The notes beneath the pieces are model-generated. The model did no database searches. It was not told the origin of the DNA and worked only from the letters and a program-made list of their open reading frames with translations. Below are positions 1 through 9,100 of a DNA stretch of 64,000 nucleotides, one piece after another. Where the stretch lies: assembly GCA_002338655.1 (NCBI GenBank), contig DDIU01000049.1, forward strand, positions 8,536 to 72,535, given 5' to 3'. Every line of letters begins with the position of its first letter. Position 1 is the first letter of the stretch. The stretch is from Flammeovirgaceae bacterium UBA1842. Lineage in GTDB: Bacteria > Bacteroidota > Bacteroidia > Cytophagales > Cyclobacteriaceae. The position numbers and the translations under genes were made by a program.

Positions 1-565
1 GAAAAGTTTTCCGGTGATATGCAGATAACCCTATACTCCGTATAGCTTCCCGATGTATTGCAGTAGGATAGCCTTTATTTTGATGCCATTGATAATCAGG
101 AAATTGCTTCCCGATTTTTATCATATATTCATCACGATACGTTTTAGCTAAAATTGAAGCTGCTGCAATGGACAAGTATTTGCCATCTCCCTTTATGATG
201 CATTCGAAAGGAATATCATTATGGGGCTTATAGCGGTTACCGTCAATCAACAGCAACTCAGGAACCGTTTTTAATTGATCTACCGACCGATTCATGGCCA
301 AATAGGAAGCATTTAAAATATTTACTTTATCAATTTCATTGTTATCAACAAAGGAAACTGCCCAAGCAAGGGCATCTTTTTCAATGTCCTTTCTAAGCTG
401 TATCCTCTTCTTTTCCGACAGTTGTTTGGAGTCATTAAGTAACTTGTGCCTGTATCTTAGAGGCAAAATAACGGCTGCGGCCACCACTGGCCCAGCTAAG
501 CAACCTCGGCCGGCTTCATCACAACCGGCCTCAATTATTCCTTTACTAAATGAGGATTTTAACAT
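1..565 (-). CDS. rnhB: Ribonuclease HII, C-terminus cut by window edge
   Basis: Cleaves the RNA strand of RNA/DNA hybrids and removes misincorporated ribonucleotides. Reading down from the ATG at 565 gives about 188 residues with no stop before the edge. The family is about 200 residues, so only the last dozen or so should be missing. Near the N-terminus is GCDEAGRG (residues 14-21) with the catalytic Asp-Glu pair. LLIDGN lies near the middle, and a SIAAASILAKTYRDE stretch typical of RNase HII follows. It is divergent from the NUDIX gene with about 40 bp between the starts. The identification is secure; only the 3' end is unseen. Confidence 0.93.
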   Translation of the reverse strand, partial: MLKSSFSKGIIEAGCDEAGRGCLAGPVVAAAVILPLRYRHKLLNDSKQLSEKKRIQLRKDIEKDALAWAVSFVDNNEIDKVNILNASYLAMNRSVDQLKTVPELLLIDGNRYKPHNDIPFECIIKGDGKYLSIAAASILAKTYRDEYMIKIGKQFPDYQWHQNKGYPTAIHREAIRSIGLSAYHRKTF

Positions 566-606
566 CTTTACAAAATTAGTTTTATCATATAGACTTCAAA
601 ACATAT

Positions 607-1182
607 ATGAATAGCTTTGCAACCATGAAAAATAATAGCAGTCCATGGCAAACGATTTCTTCAGAAACTAAATATAACAATCCGTGGATTGAGGTGGTAG
701 AAGACCAAGTGATCAATCCGGGAGGTGGTGAAGGCATTTATGGCAAGGTTCATTTTAAGAATAAAGCCATGGGCATCATCCCAATTGATGAAGAGGGGAA
801 TACTTGGCTGGTAGGCCAACACCGATACACATTGGATGAATTTTCATGGGAAATTCCTGAAGGTGGATCTCCTATAGGTGAAGATATTTTGGAGGCAGCC
901 AAAAGGGAATTGAAAGAAGAAACAGGGCTTGAGGCCAACCATTGGGAATTGTTTATGACATTACATACATCCAACTCTGTCACAGACGAAGTAGCTCATG
1001 TATATCTGGCGAAAGATTTAAAACATGGTTCGGCTAATTTAGAAGAATCAGAGGCCGACCTTAAAGTGAAGAAATTACCCCTCAAAGAGGCTATACAAAT
1101 GGCCTTAGAGGGTAAAATTACCGATAGCATAAGTGTAGCAGGTTTAATGAAAGCAGCCATGCTATTGAATAAAAAGAATTGA
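607..1182 (+). CDS. NUDIX hydrolase, ADP-ribose pyrophosphatase-like
   Basis: Probably hydrolyses a nucleoside diphosphate sugar such as ADP-ribose in the cytoplasm. A complete NUDIX box runs from GGSPIGED through KRELKEETGL (about residues 86-108), fitting GX5EX7REUXEEXGU with all the metal-binding glutamates. The length of 191 residues fits the ADP-ribose/GDP-mannose pyrophosphatase group. A second ATG at 625 (MKNNSSPW) is an equally good start. The stop codon overlaps the MATE start by one base (TGATG), so the two genes are probably co-transcribed. The substrate cannot be read from sequence. Confidence 0.88.
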   Translation: MNSFATMKNNSSPWQTISSETKYNNPWIEVVEDQVINPGGGEGIYGKVHFKNKAMGIIPIDEEGNTWLVGQHRYTLDEFSWEIPEGGSPIGEDILEAAKRELKEETGLEANHWELFMTLHTSNSVTDEVAHVYLAKDLKHGSANLEESEADLKVKKLPLKEAIQMALEGKITDSISVAGLMKAAMLLNKKN

Positions 1183-2540
1183 TGATCAAACAAAACTATT
1201 TAGGCCATTTTAAAACCAATTTTCATCTTGCCGTTCCGGTGATGATGAGCCAGCTCGGGCATATGATGGTAGGCGTGGCAGATAGTATTATGGTAGGCAG
1301 GTTGGGAGCTGTGCCACTCGCAGGGGCATCACTAGCCAATGTGATCTTTAATATTACTTTGATGTTTGGCATAGGGGTATCTTATGCCATAACTCCACTT
1401 GTGGCTACTGCCGATGGTGAAGGCAATACATCAAAATCAGCCAACTTTTTAAGACATGCCATTATCATCAACATTCTTACAGGTGTATTTATGTTCTTAT
1501 TGGTTTTTGTTGCCAATTCTGGAATCTATCACCTTAACCAGCCATTAGAAGCGGTAGAATTAGCTGTGCCCTATCTAAATGTCATCACCTTTTCGCTTGT
1601 TCCATTGATGATCTTTCAAACCTTTAGGCAATTTGCAGAAGGTCTCTCCGATACACGCCCAGCTATGGTAATTGTTATTATTTCCAATCTTGTGAATGTT
1701 GGTCTTAACTACATTTTAATCTATGGCAAATTTGGTTTTGACGCCATGGGTTTATTGGGAGCGGGTTATGCTTCCTTGATCTCAAGAGTAGTGTTAGCGT
1801 TATGGATGGCACTTTATATTTATTATGGGTCGCGCTATTCACCTTACCGTATGGCATTTGCTATTAAAGATTATAGTAAGGCCGTTTTTAGAAAACTGTT
1901 ATCGATAGGATTGCCATCAGGGTTTCAACTCATATTTGAAGTGGGGGCATTCGGCTTTGCCGTTATAATGATTGGGTGGATTGGGACGAAGGCATTGGCA
2001 GCACATCAGATAGCTATTAATCTGGCTGCGGTAAGCTATATGATGGCTTCTGGGCTTTCTGCTGCTGCCACCATCAGGGTTGGCAACCAACTAGGATTAA
2101 AGGATGTCCCTACTTTGCGAGCGGCTGCCTTTACCTTATACATAATGGTAATTGTATTCATGGGCCTGACCGCCACCCTATTTATAGTAGGTAGGTATTT
2201 TTTGCCCTCACTTTATATAGCAGATGCCACTGTAATAGAAATAGCCAGTTCTTTGTTGATAATCGCTGGTTTCTTTCAGATATCAGATGGCATTCAGGTG
2301 CTTAGTCTGGGTGCGTTACGAGGCCTTCATGATGTAAAAATCCCAACTCTGCTCACATTCATTGCTTACTGGGTACTCGCTTTGCCCATAGGCTACATAC
2401 TCGGATTTGTTTTTGACATGGGGGCTACAGGCGTATGGTATGGCTTACTTATTGGCCTTACCATTGTTGCTGTGGCCATGTTGTGGCGATTTAATGTTCT
2501 GACTAAACGGATGATGGCTAACCTAACACCTGTCAGTTAA
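1182..2540 (+). CDS. MATE family efflux transporter
   Basis: A 12-helix inner-membrane antiporter expected to export cationic drugs or metabolites using a Na+ or H+ gradient. The 452-residue protein is hydrophobic throughout. It has the N-terminal PVMMSQLGHMMVGVADSIMVG segment typical of NorM/MATE proteins and the second-half repeat around GLPSGFQLIFEVGAFGFA. I start at the ATG at 1182, which overlaps the NUDIX stop; a TTG just upstream is in frame but less likely. It belongs to a two-gene operon with the NUDIX hydrolase. The substrate is unknown. Confidence 0.92.
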   Translation: MIKQNYLGHFKTNFHLAVPVMMSQLGHMMVGVADSIMVGRLGAVPLAGASLANVIFNITLMFGIGVSYAITPLVATADGEGNTSKSANFLRHAIIINILTGVFMFLLVFVANSGIYHLNQPLEAVELAVPYLNVITFSLVPLMIFQTFRQFAEGLSDTRPAMVIVIISNLVNVGLNYILIYGKFGFDAMGLLGAGYASLISRVVLALWMALYIYYGSRYSPYRMAFAIKDYSKAVFRKLLSIGLPSGFQLIFEVGAFGFAVIMIGWIGTKALAAHQIAINLAAVSYMMASGLSAAATIRVGNQLGLKDVPTLRAAAFTLYIMVIVFMGLTATLFIVGRYFLPSLYIADATVIEIASSLLIIAGFFQISDGIQVLSLGALRGLHDVKIPTLLTFIAYWVLALPIGYILGFVFDMGATGVWYGLLIGLTIVAVAMLWRFNVLTKRMMANLTPVS

Positions 2541-2552
2541 AAATTATTAGTT

Positions 2553-2560
2553 TATCTTTG
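2553..2560 (+). promoter_or_regulatory. Bacteroidota -7 element (TATCTTTG) before the sigma factor gene
   Basis: TATCTTTG fits the TAnnTTTG consensus of the Bacteroidota primary sigma factor exactly. No clear -33 TTTG lies at the right distance. It ends 7 bases before the ATG, so a transcript starting in the usual place would have almost no leader. Confidence 0.4.
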
Positions 2561-2567
2561 CAGAAGA

Positions 2568-3182
2568 ATGAATCAAAGTACCACAATAGCGCTTTATCAG
2601 CCCATGATGCAAACAATAGCTCAACGTATGTTGGGTTCTATTGCTGATGCGGAAGATATTGTACAGGATACTTTACTAAAATGGTTGACAATAGACACCG
2701 ATAAAATCAGAAATACCAAAGCATATTTGATTAAATCAGTAACCAACAATTGTATAAATCATCTAAATACTCTCAAGCGAAAGAAAGATGAATGCATAGA
2801 TTCTATTAAATCACATGAGCTAATAGACAAATACAAGGAAATGGAATTATTCCGTTTTGATTTTGAAAATGAGGTATCTGCGGCTCTTAATGTTATTCAT
2901 AAAAAGCTAGAGCCTTTGGAAAAAGGAATCTTTGTACTTCGTGAGTTTTTCGACTTTGAGTATGATGATTTACAAGAGGTGTTTAATAAGAAAAAAGAAA
3001 ACTGTAGACAATTATTTTGTAGGGCAAAGGAGAAACTCAACCTTGAAACGTCTAAAATTAAATCTGAGTTATCTGAATCCAATTTCCTTGAATCATTCAA
3101 AAAAGCCTGTGACATGGGCAATCCAAAGGTATTTATTGATCATATAAAAGAAGAAGTAACAGGGAGCAATGAAAAAAAGTAA
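2568..3182 (+). CDS. RNA polymerase sigma-70 family (ECF-like) factor
   Basis: An alternative sigma factor of 204 residues. Region 2 is visible at residues 9-40 (LYQPMMQTIAQRMLGSIADA, then EDIVQDTLLKWL). A region 4 helix-turn-helix lies around 115-155 (KLEPLEKGIFVLREFFDFEY onward). A Lys/Glu-rich tail follows, with none of the SnoaL-like domain of SigJ/ECF41 proteins. No anti-sigma gene is recognisable next to it; the next real gene is a fatty-acid desaturase on the same strand. It could control membrane lipid genes, but that rests only on position. Confidence 0.85.
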   Translation: MNQSTTIALYQPMMQTIAQRMLGSIADAEDIVQDTLLKWLTIDTDKIRNTKAYLIKSVTNNCINHLNTLKRKKDECIDSIKSHELIDKYKEMELFRFDFENEVSAALNVIHKKLEPLEKGIFVLREFFDFEYDDLQEVFNKKKENCRQLFCRAKEKLNLETSKIKSELSESNFLESFKKACDMGNPKVFIDHIKEEVTGSNEKK

Positions 3183-3240
3183 AGTTTTTTGTCACAACAT
3201 TAAACTTTCATTGTCCTACATAGAGAAGGTCTTCTTTTGA
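3169..3240 (+). CDS. possible 23-residue ORF coupled to the sigma factor
   Basis: An ATG inside the last codons of the sigma gene, six bases after AGGGAG, opens a 23-residue frame (begins MKKSKVFCHN, ends at TGA 3238-3240). The purine-rich stretch is a better ribosome site than most genes here have. The frame is very short and has no recognisable relative, so it may be chance. Confidence 0.2.
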   Translation: MKKSKVFCHNIKLSLSYIEKVFF

Positions 3241-3268
3241 TCTTATTAACAAGAAATAAATTAATTAA

Positions 3269-4039
3269 ATGGCTGTTATAATAACATTTTTTCTGGCGCA
3301 CTGGTACTTATCATTGTTTTTCCAGACATTCTTTTTACATAGATATGCCTCGCATAAGGCATTTACTATGAGTAAATCATGGGAGAAAGTATTTTTTATA
3401 CTTACCTGGTTTTTTCAAGGGTCAAACTACCTGAGCCCTTACGGATATGGGATAATGCATAGAATGCATCATGCATTTGCAGATACACCAGAAGATCCAC
3501 ACTCACCTAAATATGATGAAAGTCTTTTTAAAATGATGTGGAAAACAAAAACCATCTACTCGGCAATTACCAGCAAAACAATGAAAGTAGATGCTCGCTT
3601 TACACAAGATGTACCCGAGTGGCCCGCATTTGACAAGTTTGCCAGATCTTGGGCCTCGCGCCTACTTTGGGGAGCTATCTATGTAGCTATCTACTGGCAG
3701 TTTGCAACAGTGTGGTGGTTATGGTTATTATTACCAATTCAGTTTCTATTGTCCCCTGTTCATGGTGCCATTATCAACTGGTTTGCCCATAAGTATGGCT
3801 ATAGGAATTTTGAGGTAGGCGATACTTCTAGGAACTTTCTTCCGGTTGACTTTCTAATGATGGGTGAAAGCTATCATAACAACCATCACAAACATGGAAG
3901 TAGGGCTAATTTTGGTGGCATCAGATGGCATGAGATTGACCCTACGTATCAAATGATAAAGCTTTTAAATAAAGTAGGGATCATAAAATTGGTAAAACAA
4001 AAAGAAGTAGCACTCTCTGATATAAAGAAAGCTGCATAA
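3269..4039 (+). CDS. acyl-CoA / fatty acid desaturase
   Basis: A membrane di-iron desaturase that introduces a double bond into acyl chains, presumably for membrane fluidity. The three histidine boxes are present: HRYASH at residues 24-29, HRMHH at 65-69, and ESYHNNHHKHG near 205. Hydrophobic segments surround them (residues 3-22, 41-52, 125-160). The length of 256 residues is normal for bacterial stearoyl-CoA-type desaturases of Bacteroidota. It stands between the sigma gene and a terminator hairpin, so it is probably the last gene of its transcript. Confidence 0.9.
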   Translation: MAVIITFFLAHWYLSLFFQTFFLHRYASHKAFTMSKSWEKVFFILTWFFQGSNYLSPYGYGIMHRMHHAFADTPEDPHSPKYDESLFKMMWKTKTIYSAITSKTMKVDARFTQDVPEWPAFDKFARSWASRLLWGAIYVAIYWQFATVWWLWLLLPIQFLLSPVHGAIINWFAHKYGYRNFEVGDTSRNFLPVDFLMMGESYHNNHHKHGSRANFGGIRWHEIDPTYQMIKLLNKVGIIKLVKQKEVALSDIKKAA

Positions 4040-4079
4040 CACAATTGTCTTACTGCCGACTTTAGGCATTTAAAATTAA

Positions 4080-4108
4080 AGGCTCACAACTATTTGTGGG
4101 CCTTTTTG
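4080..4108 (+). terminator. Rho-independent terminator after the desaturase
   Basis: Arms AGGCTCACAA (4080-4089) and TTGTGGGCCT (4094-4103) pair with one G-T wobble around a 4-base loop and run into a T tract. It lies 40 bases after the desaturase stop. Confidence 0.8.
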
Positions 4109-4140
4109 TTGTTAATGGTATAAACTAAAACAAGAGTACA

Positions 4141-4749
4141 TTGAAAACACAAAAACAAACATTAATAGATAAGTCCCGATGGGATAATGCCATTAGTTAT
4201 TCAGAATATCGTCAACTAATCGATGGTTTACTCGATCAGAAAAAGACTACTGGTGAAGACCATTCGGATAAAATGATTGAGTATACTCAGCTCAACGTTC
4301 AGCGGATGTCTAAGTGGGATAAAATTTCCATAATCAATGATGAGCTTGCACTTGCGATTGAAAATATAACCAAAAAACAGCACTGGTTGATCATTACTGA
4401 GGCATGGTGTGGTGATGCTGCTCAGAATATTCCAATAATCAGTAAGATGGCCGATTTAAATGAAAATATTGAGCTTAGATTTATTTTGAGAGATGAAAAT
4501 CTTGACATCATGGACAACTACCTGACCAATGGTGGGCGTTCCATTCCTAAATTAATCATCCTAGATGAAGATTTTAATGAACTAGGCACTTGGGGACCAA
4601 GGCCTGAACCCGTTCAAAAGTTACTTGCAGAGTTTAAAAGCAATCCAGAAGCCAGTTATGAAGATTTTGCTGTTATAGTACATACCTGGTATGGAAAAGA
4701 TAGGAATGCGACCATACAAAAAGAATTTTTGAGTCTGTTGAGCAAGTAA
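4141..4749 (+). CDS. thioredoxin-fold protein with WCGDA in place of CxxC
   Basis: A cytoplasmic thioredoxin-like protein of 202 residues without a signal peptide. Residues 80-180 show the fold: WLIITEAWCGDAAQNIPIIS (active-site loop), then SIPKLIILDEDFNELGTWGP with the cis-proline and a GTWGPRP turn typical of the Thioredoxin_9 family. The active site is CGDA, so the second cysteine of a normal CxxC is absent and a simple dithiol reductase role is doubtful. The start is TTG at 4141; no ATG lies near. It follows a terminator and has its own transcript. The partner is unknown. Confidence 0.75.
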   Translation: MKTQKQTLIDKSRWDNAISYSEYRQLIDGLLDQKKTTGEDHSDKMIEYTQLNVQRMSKWDKISIINDELALAIENITKKQHWLIITEAWCGDAAQNIPIISKMADLNENIELRFILRDENLDIMDNYLTNGGRSIPKLIILDEDFNELGTWGPRPEPVQKLLAEFKSNPEASYEDFAVIVHTWYGKDRNATIQKEFLSLLSK

Positions 4750-4937
4750 TCAGGCATCAAATAAAGTACATTGATATATTAATTCATAACGTATGTGACT
4801 TTTGTAAAATCGTGAGTCTAATAGGTTAATTAAAGTTGACCAATAGAAGCTAAAAAATTATTTAGTGAATTGAATAGATAGAATTAGAAACAAAGAAACT
4901 TATTCATATATTCATATCATCTATTGTTAGTAAAACG

Positions 4938-5543
4938 ATGATACATCCAAAAACTGAATTAAAATTCATCAATGATGAAATAGGCTACGGGGTAGTGGCT
5001 ACAGATTTCATCCCTGCCGGCACCATTACTTGGGTACTGGACAAGTTGGACAAAGAGCTTACTCCTTCAGAGGTGGAGAAGCTCGACAAGCTCTATCAAG
5101 ATATTCTTGAGGTTTATTCATATCGAAACAGAGAAGGTAATTACATACTTTGTTGGGACAATGGTCGATTTGTCAATCATAGTTTCAACTCCAATTGTTT
5201 TACTACGGCCTATGATTTTGAAATCGCCATTCGCGATATCAAACCAGGCGAGCAGTTAACTGATGACTATGGCTATTTGAATATTTCTGAACCCTTCAGG
5301 GCGGCTCCCGAAGGCACCAAGCGAAAGGTAGTATATCCTGATGACCTAGTACGCTATGCAAAGGTTTGGGACAAGAAACTGATTAGTCCATTCAAATCCA
5401 TTCCTAAAAGGGATCAGCCACTCAGGGCCCTTATTGATAACCAAAAGTGGGAAATGATTGAGCAAATTTCTCAAGGAAAAATGGAGATGGATTCTTTACT
5501 TACCCTTTACTATCCTCAAGAGAATGCTAAAATGGTGGGATAA
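4938..5543 (+). CDS. SET domain-containing protein
   Basis: A stand-alone SET domain of about 130 residues in a 201-residue cytoplasmic protein. It shows GYGVVATDFIPAGTITW near the N-terminus, FVNHSFNSNC (the NHS pseudoknot motif) in the middle, and GEQLTDDYGY as the second SET motif with the catalytic tyrosine. SET proteins are lysine methyltransferases that use S-adenosylmethionine; the bacterial substrates of such small versions are mostly unknown. It follows 188 bp of non-coding sequence in which I see no other gene, and precedes a thioesterase. Single-domain SET proteins in bacteria are often considered transferred from eukaryotes. Confidence 0.85.
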   Translation: MIHPKTELKFINDEIGYGVVATDFIPAGTITWVLDKLDKELTPSEVEKLDKLYQDILEVYSYRNREGNYILCWDNGRFVNHSFNSNCFTTAYDFEIAIRDIKPGEQLTDDYGYLNISEPFRAAPEGTKRKVVYPDDLVRYAKVWDKKLISPFKSIPKRDQPLRALIDNQKWEMIEQISQGKMEMDSLLTLYYPQENAKMVG

Positions 5544-5554
5544 AGTAAATTAAG

Positions 5555-5587
5555 TTGGCTTAATCCGTATGCTAATTACTATATTGG
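5555..5587 (+). promoter_or_regulatory. candidate promoter of the thioesterase gene
   Basis: TTGG (5555-5558), a 21-base spacer, and TATATTGG (5580-5587) approximate the TTTG-N19..21-TAnnTTTG promoter. The -7 element ends three bases before the ATG at 5591, which would give a leaderless or nearly leaderless message. Confidence 0.4.
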
Positions 5588-5590
5588 AGT

Positions 5591-6148
5591 ATGGAAGAAC
5601 TCGCAGGAAGAACAGTAGAACATTCCAAAACCACCATAACTGAGTTGATGATCCCGTCATATGCCAATTTTGGGGGGAAAATTCACGGTGGTATTCTGCT
5701 TTCCTTAATCGATAAGGTGGCTTATGCATGCGCTAGTAAGCATGCTGGCAATTATTGTGTAACCGTATCGGTAGACAGGGTGGAATTTCTGCAACCTGTT
5801 GAGGTGGGTGATTTGGTATCCCTTCATGCTTCGGTCAATTATGTAGGCAACACCTCATTGGTCGTAGGTATAAAAATCATTGCCGAGAATGTGAAACTAG
5901 GTACCGTAAAACATACCAATACCTCTTACGTGACCATGGTAGCCAAAGGTGATGACCACCAACCAATAAAAGTACCACCACTTATTCTTGACAAACAAAT
6001 AGAGGTCAGAAGATTTGTGGAATCAATGAAGAGAAAAGAGCTCATGCAAACCTTTAATGACAAGATGGATGAAACCAAGTCTCAACTTGATACTGAAAAA
6101 GCATTGAAACTGTTAAAAAACCAACGCTGTATTATAGATTTGGATTAG
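5591..6148 (+). CDS. acyl-CoA thioesterase, hotdog fold (YciA/BFIT-like)
   Basis: Hydrolyses acyl-CoA thioesters. A single hotdog domain occupies residues 1-130. The conserved segment ANFGGKIHGGILLSLIDKVA has the Asn/His-Gly-Gly pattern and the helix-borne Asp used by YciA-like enzymes, and DRVEFLQPVEVGDLVSLHAS follows. The tail (about 130-185) is charged and without recognisable domain. Convergent with the FG-GAP gene, with six bases between the stops. The chain-length preference cannot be predicted. Confidence 0.87.
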   Translation: MEELAGRTVEHSKTTITELMIPSYANFGGKIHGGILLSLIDKVAYACASKHAGNYCVTVSVDRVEFLQPVEVGDLVSLHASVNYVGNTSLVVGIKIIAENVKLGTVKHTNTSYVTMVAKGDDHQPIKVPPLILDKQIEVRRFVESMKRKELMQTFNDKMDETKSQLDTEKALKLLKNQRCIIDLD

Positions 6149-6153
6149 AAAAA

Positions 6154-9100
6154 CTACTCTATTAAGACTCTTTGAGTTAAAATTTCATAACCACTTCCAT
6201 CATAAACTTTTATTATATATTGTCCTATAGGAAGTGTTTTTACATTAATGTCCGTTTCTTTATCGAAGAATAATTTTTGCAGGTTATTGCCGCCCATATC
6301 ATATAATTCCACCGATAACCCATTTCTACCTTCTTTGTCAATGATCTTGATCAATTCACTAGTGGGGTTGGGATACATCAACAAGCCACTGGTTTCTTTA
6401 TCCGTGCTTAAGATTATCAACTGGCGTACAGTTATTTTACCATCCTCAACTAATGCAGCAATAGATACTTCCTTATCTTTAACTCCTTCACCTATAGTAA
6501 TATCCAAAAAGGACTCTTCATCCATCGGGTAGCCTGGATATTGAATATCGACATTATATTCACCTGGCTTTACACCAGAAATCAAAAATTCACCATTATC
6601 ATTGGTATAAACATAATAGGCCAGATCACCAGTTCCAGATGTTCTTGATGTCCTTCTGCCCCTTCTCATAGAAACCCCAACCCTTCTTACCCGCTCTCTT
6701 GCCTCTACTCTGCCACCTGTATCATCACGTTCCTCTTCCAAATATCCAGAAAAGACCCCCACATCCCCAACTGGGTTTGTGTAGATTACAGAAACCAGAT
6801 CAAGGTCAAAGTTATTGGCCAAGAACAATGTGTCCGCCTCAGCCCAGAAAGCTGTTCTTCCAGTTGTTTGATAATATGTGGGCAGTGCACCTTGATGTTG
6901 TACCGTATCAGCAAATCCAACGATTAGATAATCAGCCAGCACCACACTACCAAAACTAAATTCCCCGATATTATTAATATCAACCACTGCAGTAGTATCA
7001 TAACCATCACTCGCTGTCACTTTTAATAAAGTCATCTCGCCCTTTGTGGCTGGATCAGTATCATTAATCAAAAGTCTACCGGTAACTGATGCGGTACCAA
7101 ATGCACTTTTCAAAGCGGAGGTCAGCACTAAACTAGGCACGGCACTGTTCTTTGCTTCACAGTAGTAGATCCCTTGATTTTCCCGACTGATGGATTCAAT
7201 CACTATTTGATTTCTAGTACTATCAGTTAATATATTGTCGTTTTTAAACCATTGGTAGGTATTACCGGTGCCATCTACTACAAATGACAATGTAATAGGA
7301 CTCCCAACGGGTATTTCTTCATTCTGTGGGGTATCAACAGGAGTTTGAGCCCCCACCACCAGACCTGGAATGGAACCAATAAGCTCAAAGTCTGCAAAAT
7401 CCAAATTGTTATCAGATAGGTCAATACTTGTCAGTTTGGTCAACCCGGACAAATCTGCTTGTATTTCTGAGATCTTATTGCCACTTAAATCAACGGTTAG
7501 CAATTCATTTAGCCCATTGAAAGAAGCGGGAATAACTCCTTCAAGGTTATTATTGTTGAGGTCAAGACCAGTTACCCGATCAGTAGCTACGGTTACGCCA
7601 AACCAAGTGCTGACATCACCCGTTTTCCAATTTGTTTTATCTGTCCAAGCATCACCATTGGTCACATCATATAAATTTACCAATGCTAAGGAATCGGCCT
7701 CCAATGAATTTGTGCCCATACCGTCATTTAAAAATATAATTGTTGGGCCGTAGGCTCCACCCATCACAAAATCATTGTTCCCATCATTATCAAAATCACC
7801 AAAAACAGGTTTTGAATAATCATCGGAAATACTGATTAGATCATGATCAAAGGAAAAATTAGCAGACCCATCATTAATCCATACTGAGGTATTTGAAAAA
7901 TACCTCGTTGTCATTAAATCCAAGTCACCATCACCATCTAAATCAGCTAAAGAATTACTATAACTTGTACCTGTGTCCACATTCTGACCACTGTCTGTAA
8001 ATAAACCTGTTCCGTCATTTAAAAATACATAACTGTATACAGTACCCCCAGTTTCATAACCATTGGAGGCAAAAACGTCAAGGTCACTATCCCCATCTAA
8101 ATTTGCCAGGCTAACATCTGAAATATTAAAATTAGTACCCGATGGGACAATAAATGACCCTAATGTCATGTCACCTGAACCACCATTAAAAACAACCCTT
8201 AAACCCGAAGTTCCATTGGCTATTATTGCATCAATGTCAGAGTCACCATCAATATCGCCTAATTCAAACTGACTTAGATCATCGGGTGAAATATCAACAT
8301 TAGATAACTCAGCAAAAGATAAACCTCCTTGATTAATAAATGTTTTAAGAAAATAAGTAAATGAGCCAGTCCTGACTAAACTAAAAATATCAAAATCCCC
8401 ATCCTTGTCCAAATCTTCCAACTTGAAGCCTCTAACATCAAATATCCCTTGGCCAATACTAGAATTATAAGTAAAGACCCCACTCGTATTCAACCAAATT
8501 TCCAATCCTGGGTAATTGGTGCCATCGTCTATCGCTCTTACCAAATCTAAATCTCCGTCACCATCTAAATCCTTTAATTCCTGCTGGTTACTGTCCCCAT
8601 CAATTTCTTGAGAAACAGTGAAGTTTTGTCCACTTCCATCATTCAGCCAAACCCTTGAACGTCCCGCTTGAACAATATCTAAGTTACCATCCTCATCTAC
8701 ATCAGCAACATCAATGTCATAGCTAGTAGAAACTAAGGCTAGATCATTTGCACTTTTCACAAACGTAAAAGACCCTTGATTTTCAAATATTGAAATATTA
8801 GTGCCAAATACTATAAAGTCAGTATCTGCATCAGCGTCAAAATCACCAGGTATTGATTGGCCAGGGAATTCATCTCTCAATGTAAACCCACCAAGACCGT
8901 CCCCTTGCATAACATAAGTAGAGTCATTTTCATTGGAAAGTACAATATCGTCAAAATTATCATTATTGATATCTGGTGTATGCACTAAATTAGGATATTG
9001 CCCATTTAAAATAGAGATTGGCGTTTGGGGAGTAAAAACACCGTTTCCATCATTTAAAAAGGCTGTTATTTCAGAATCTGGATAAATAGAAGTTGCAATT

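Noticed and set aside
339..614. Plus-strand frame over the rnhB region
   Set aside because: It lies antisense to a clear RNase HII with its catalytic motif.
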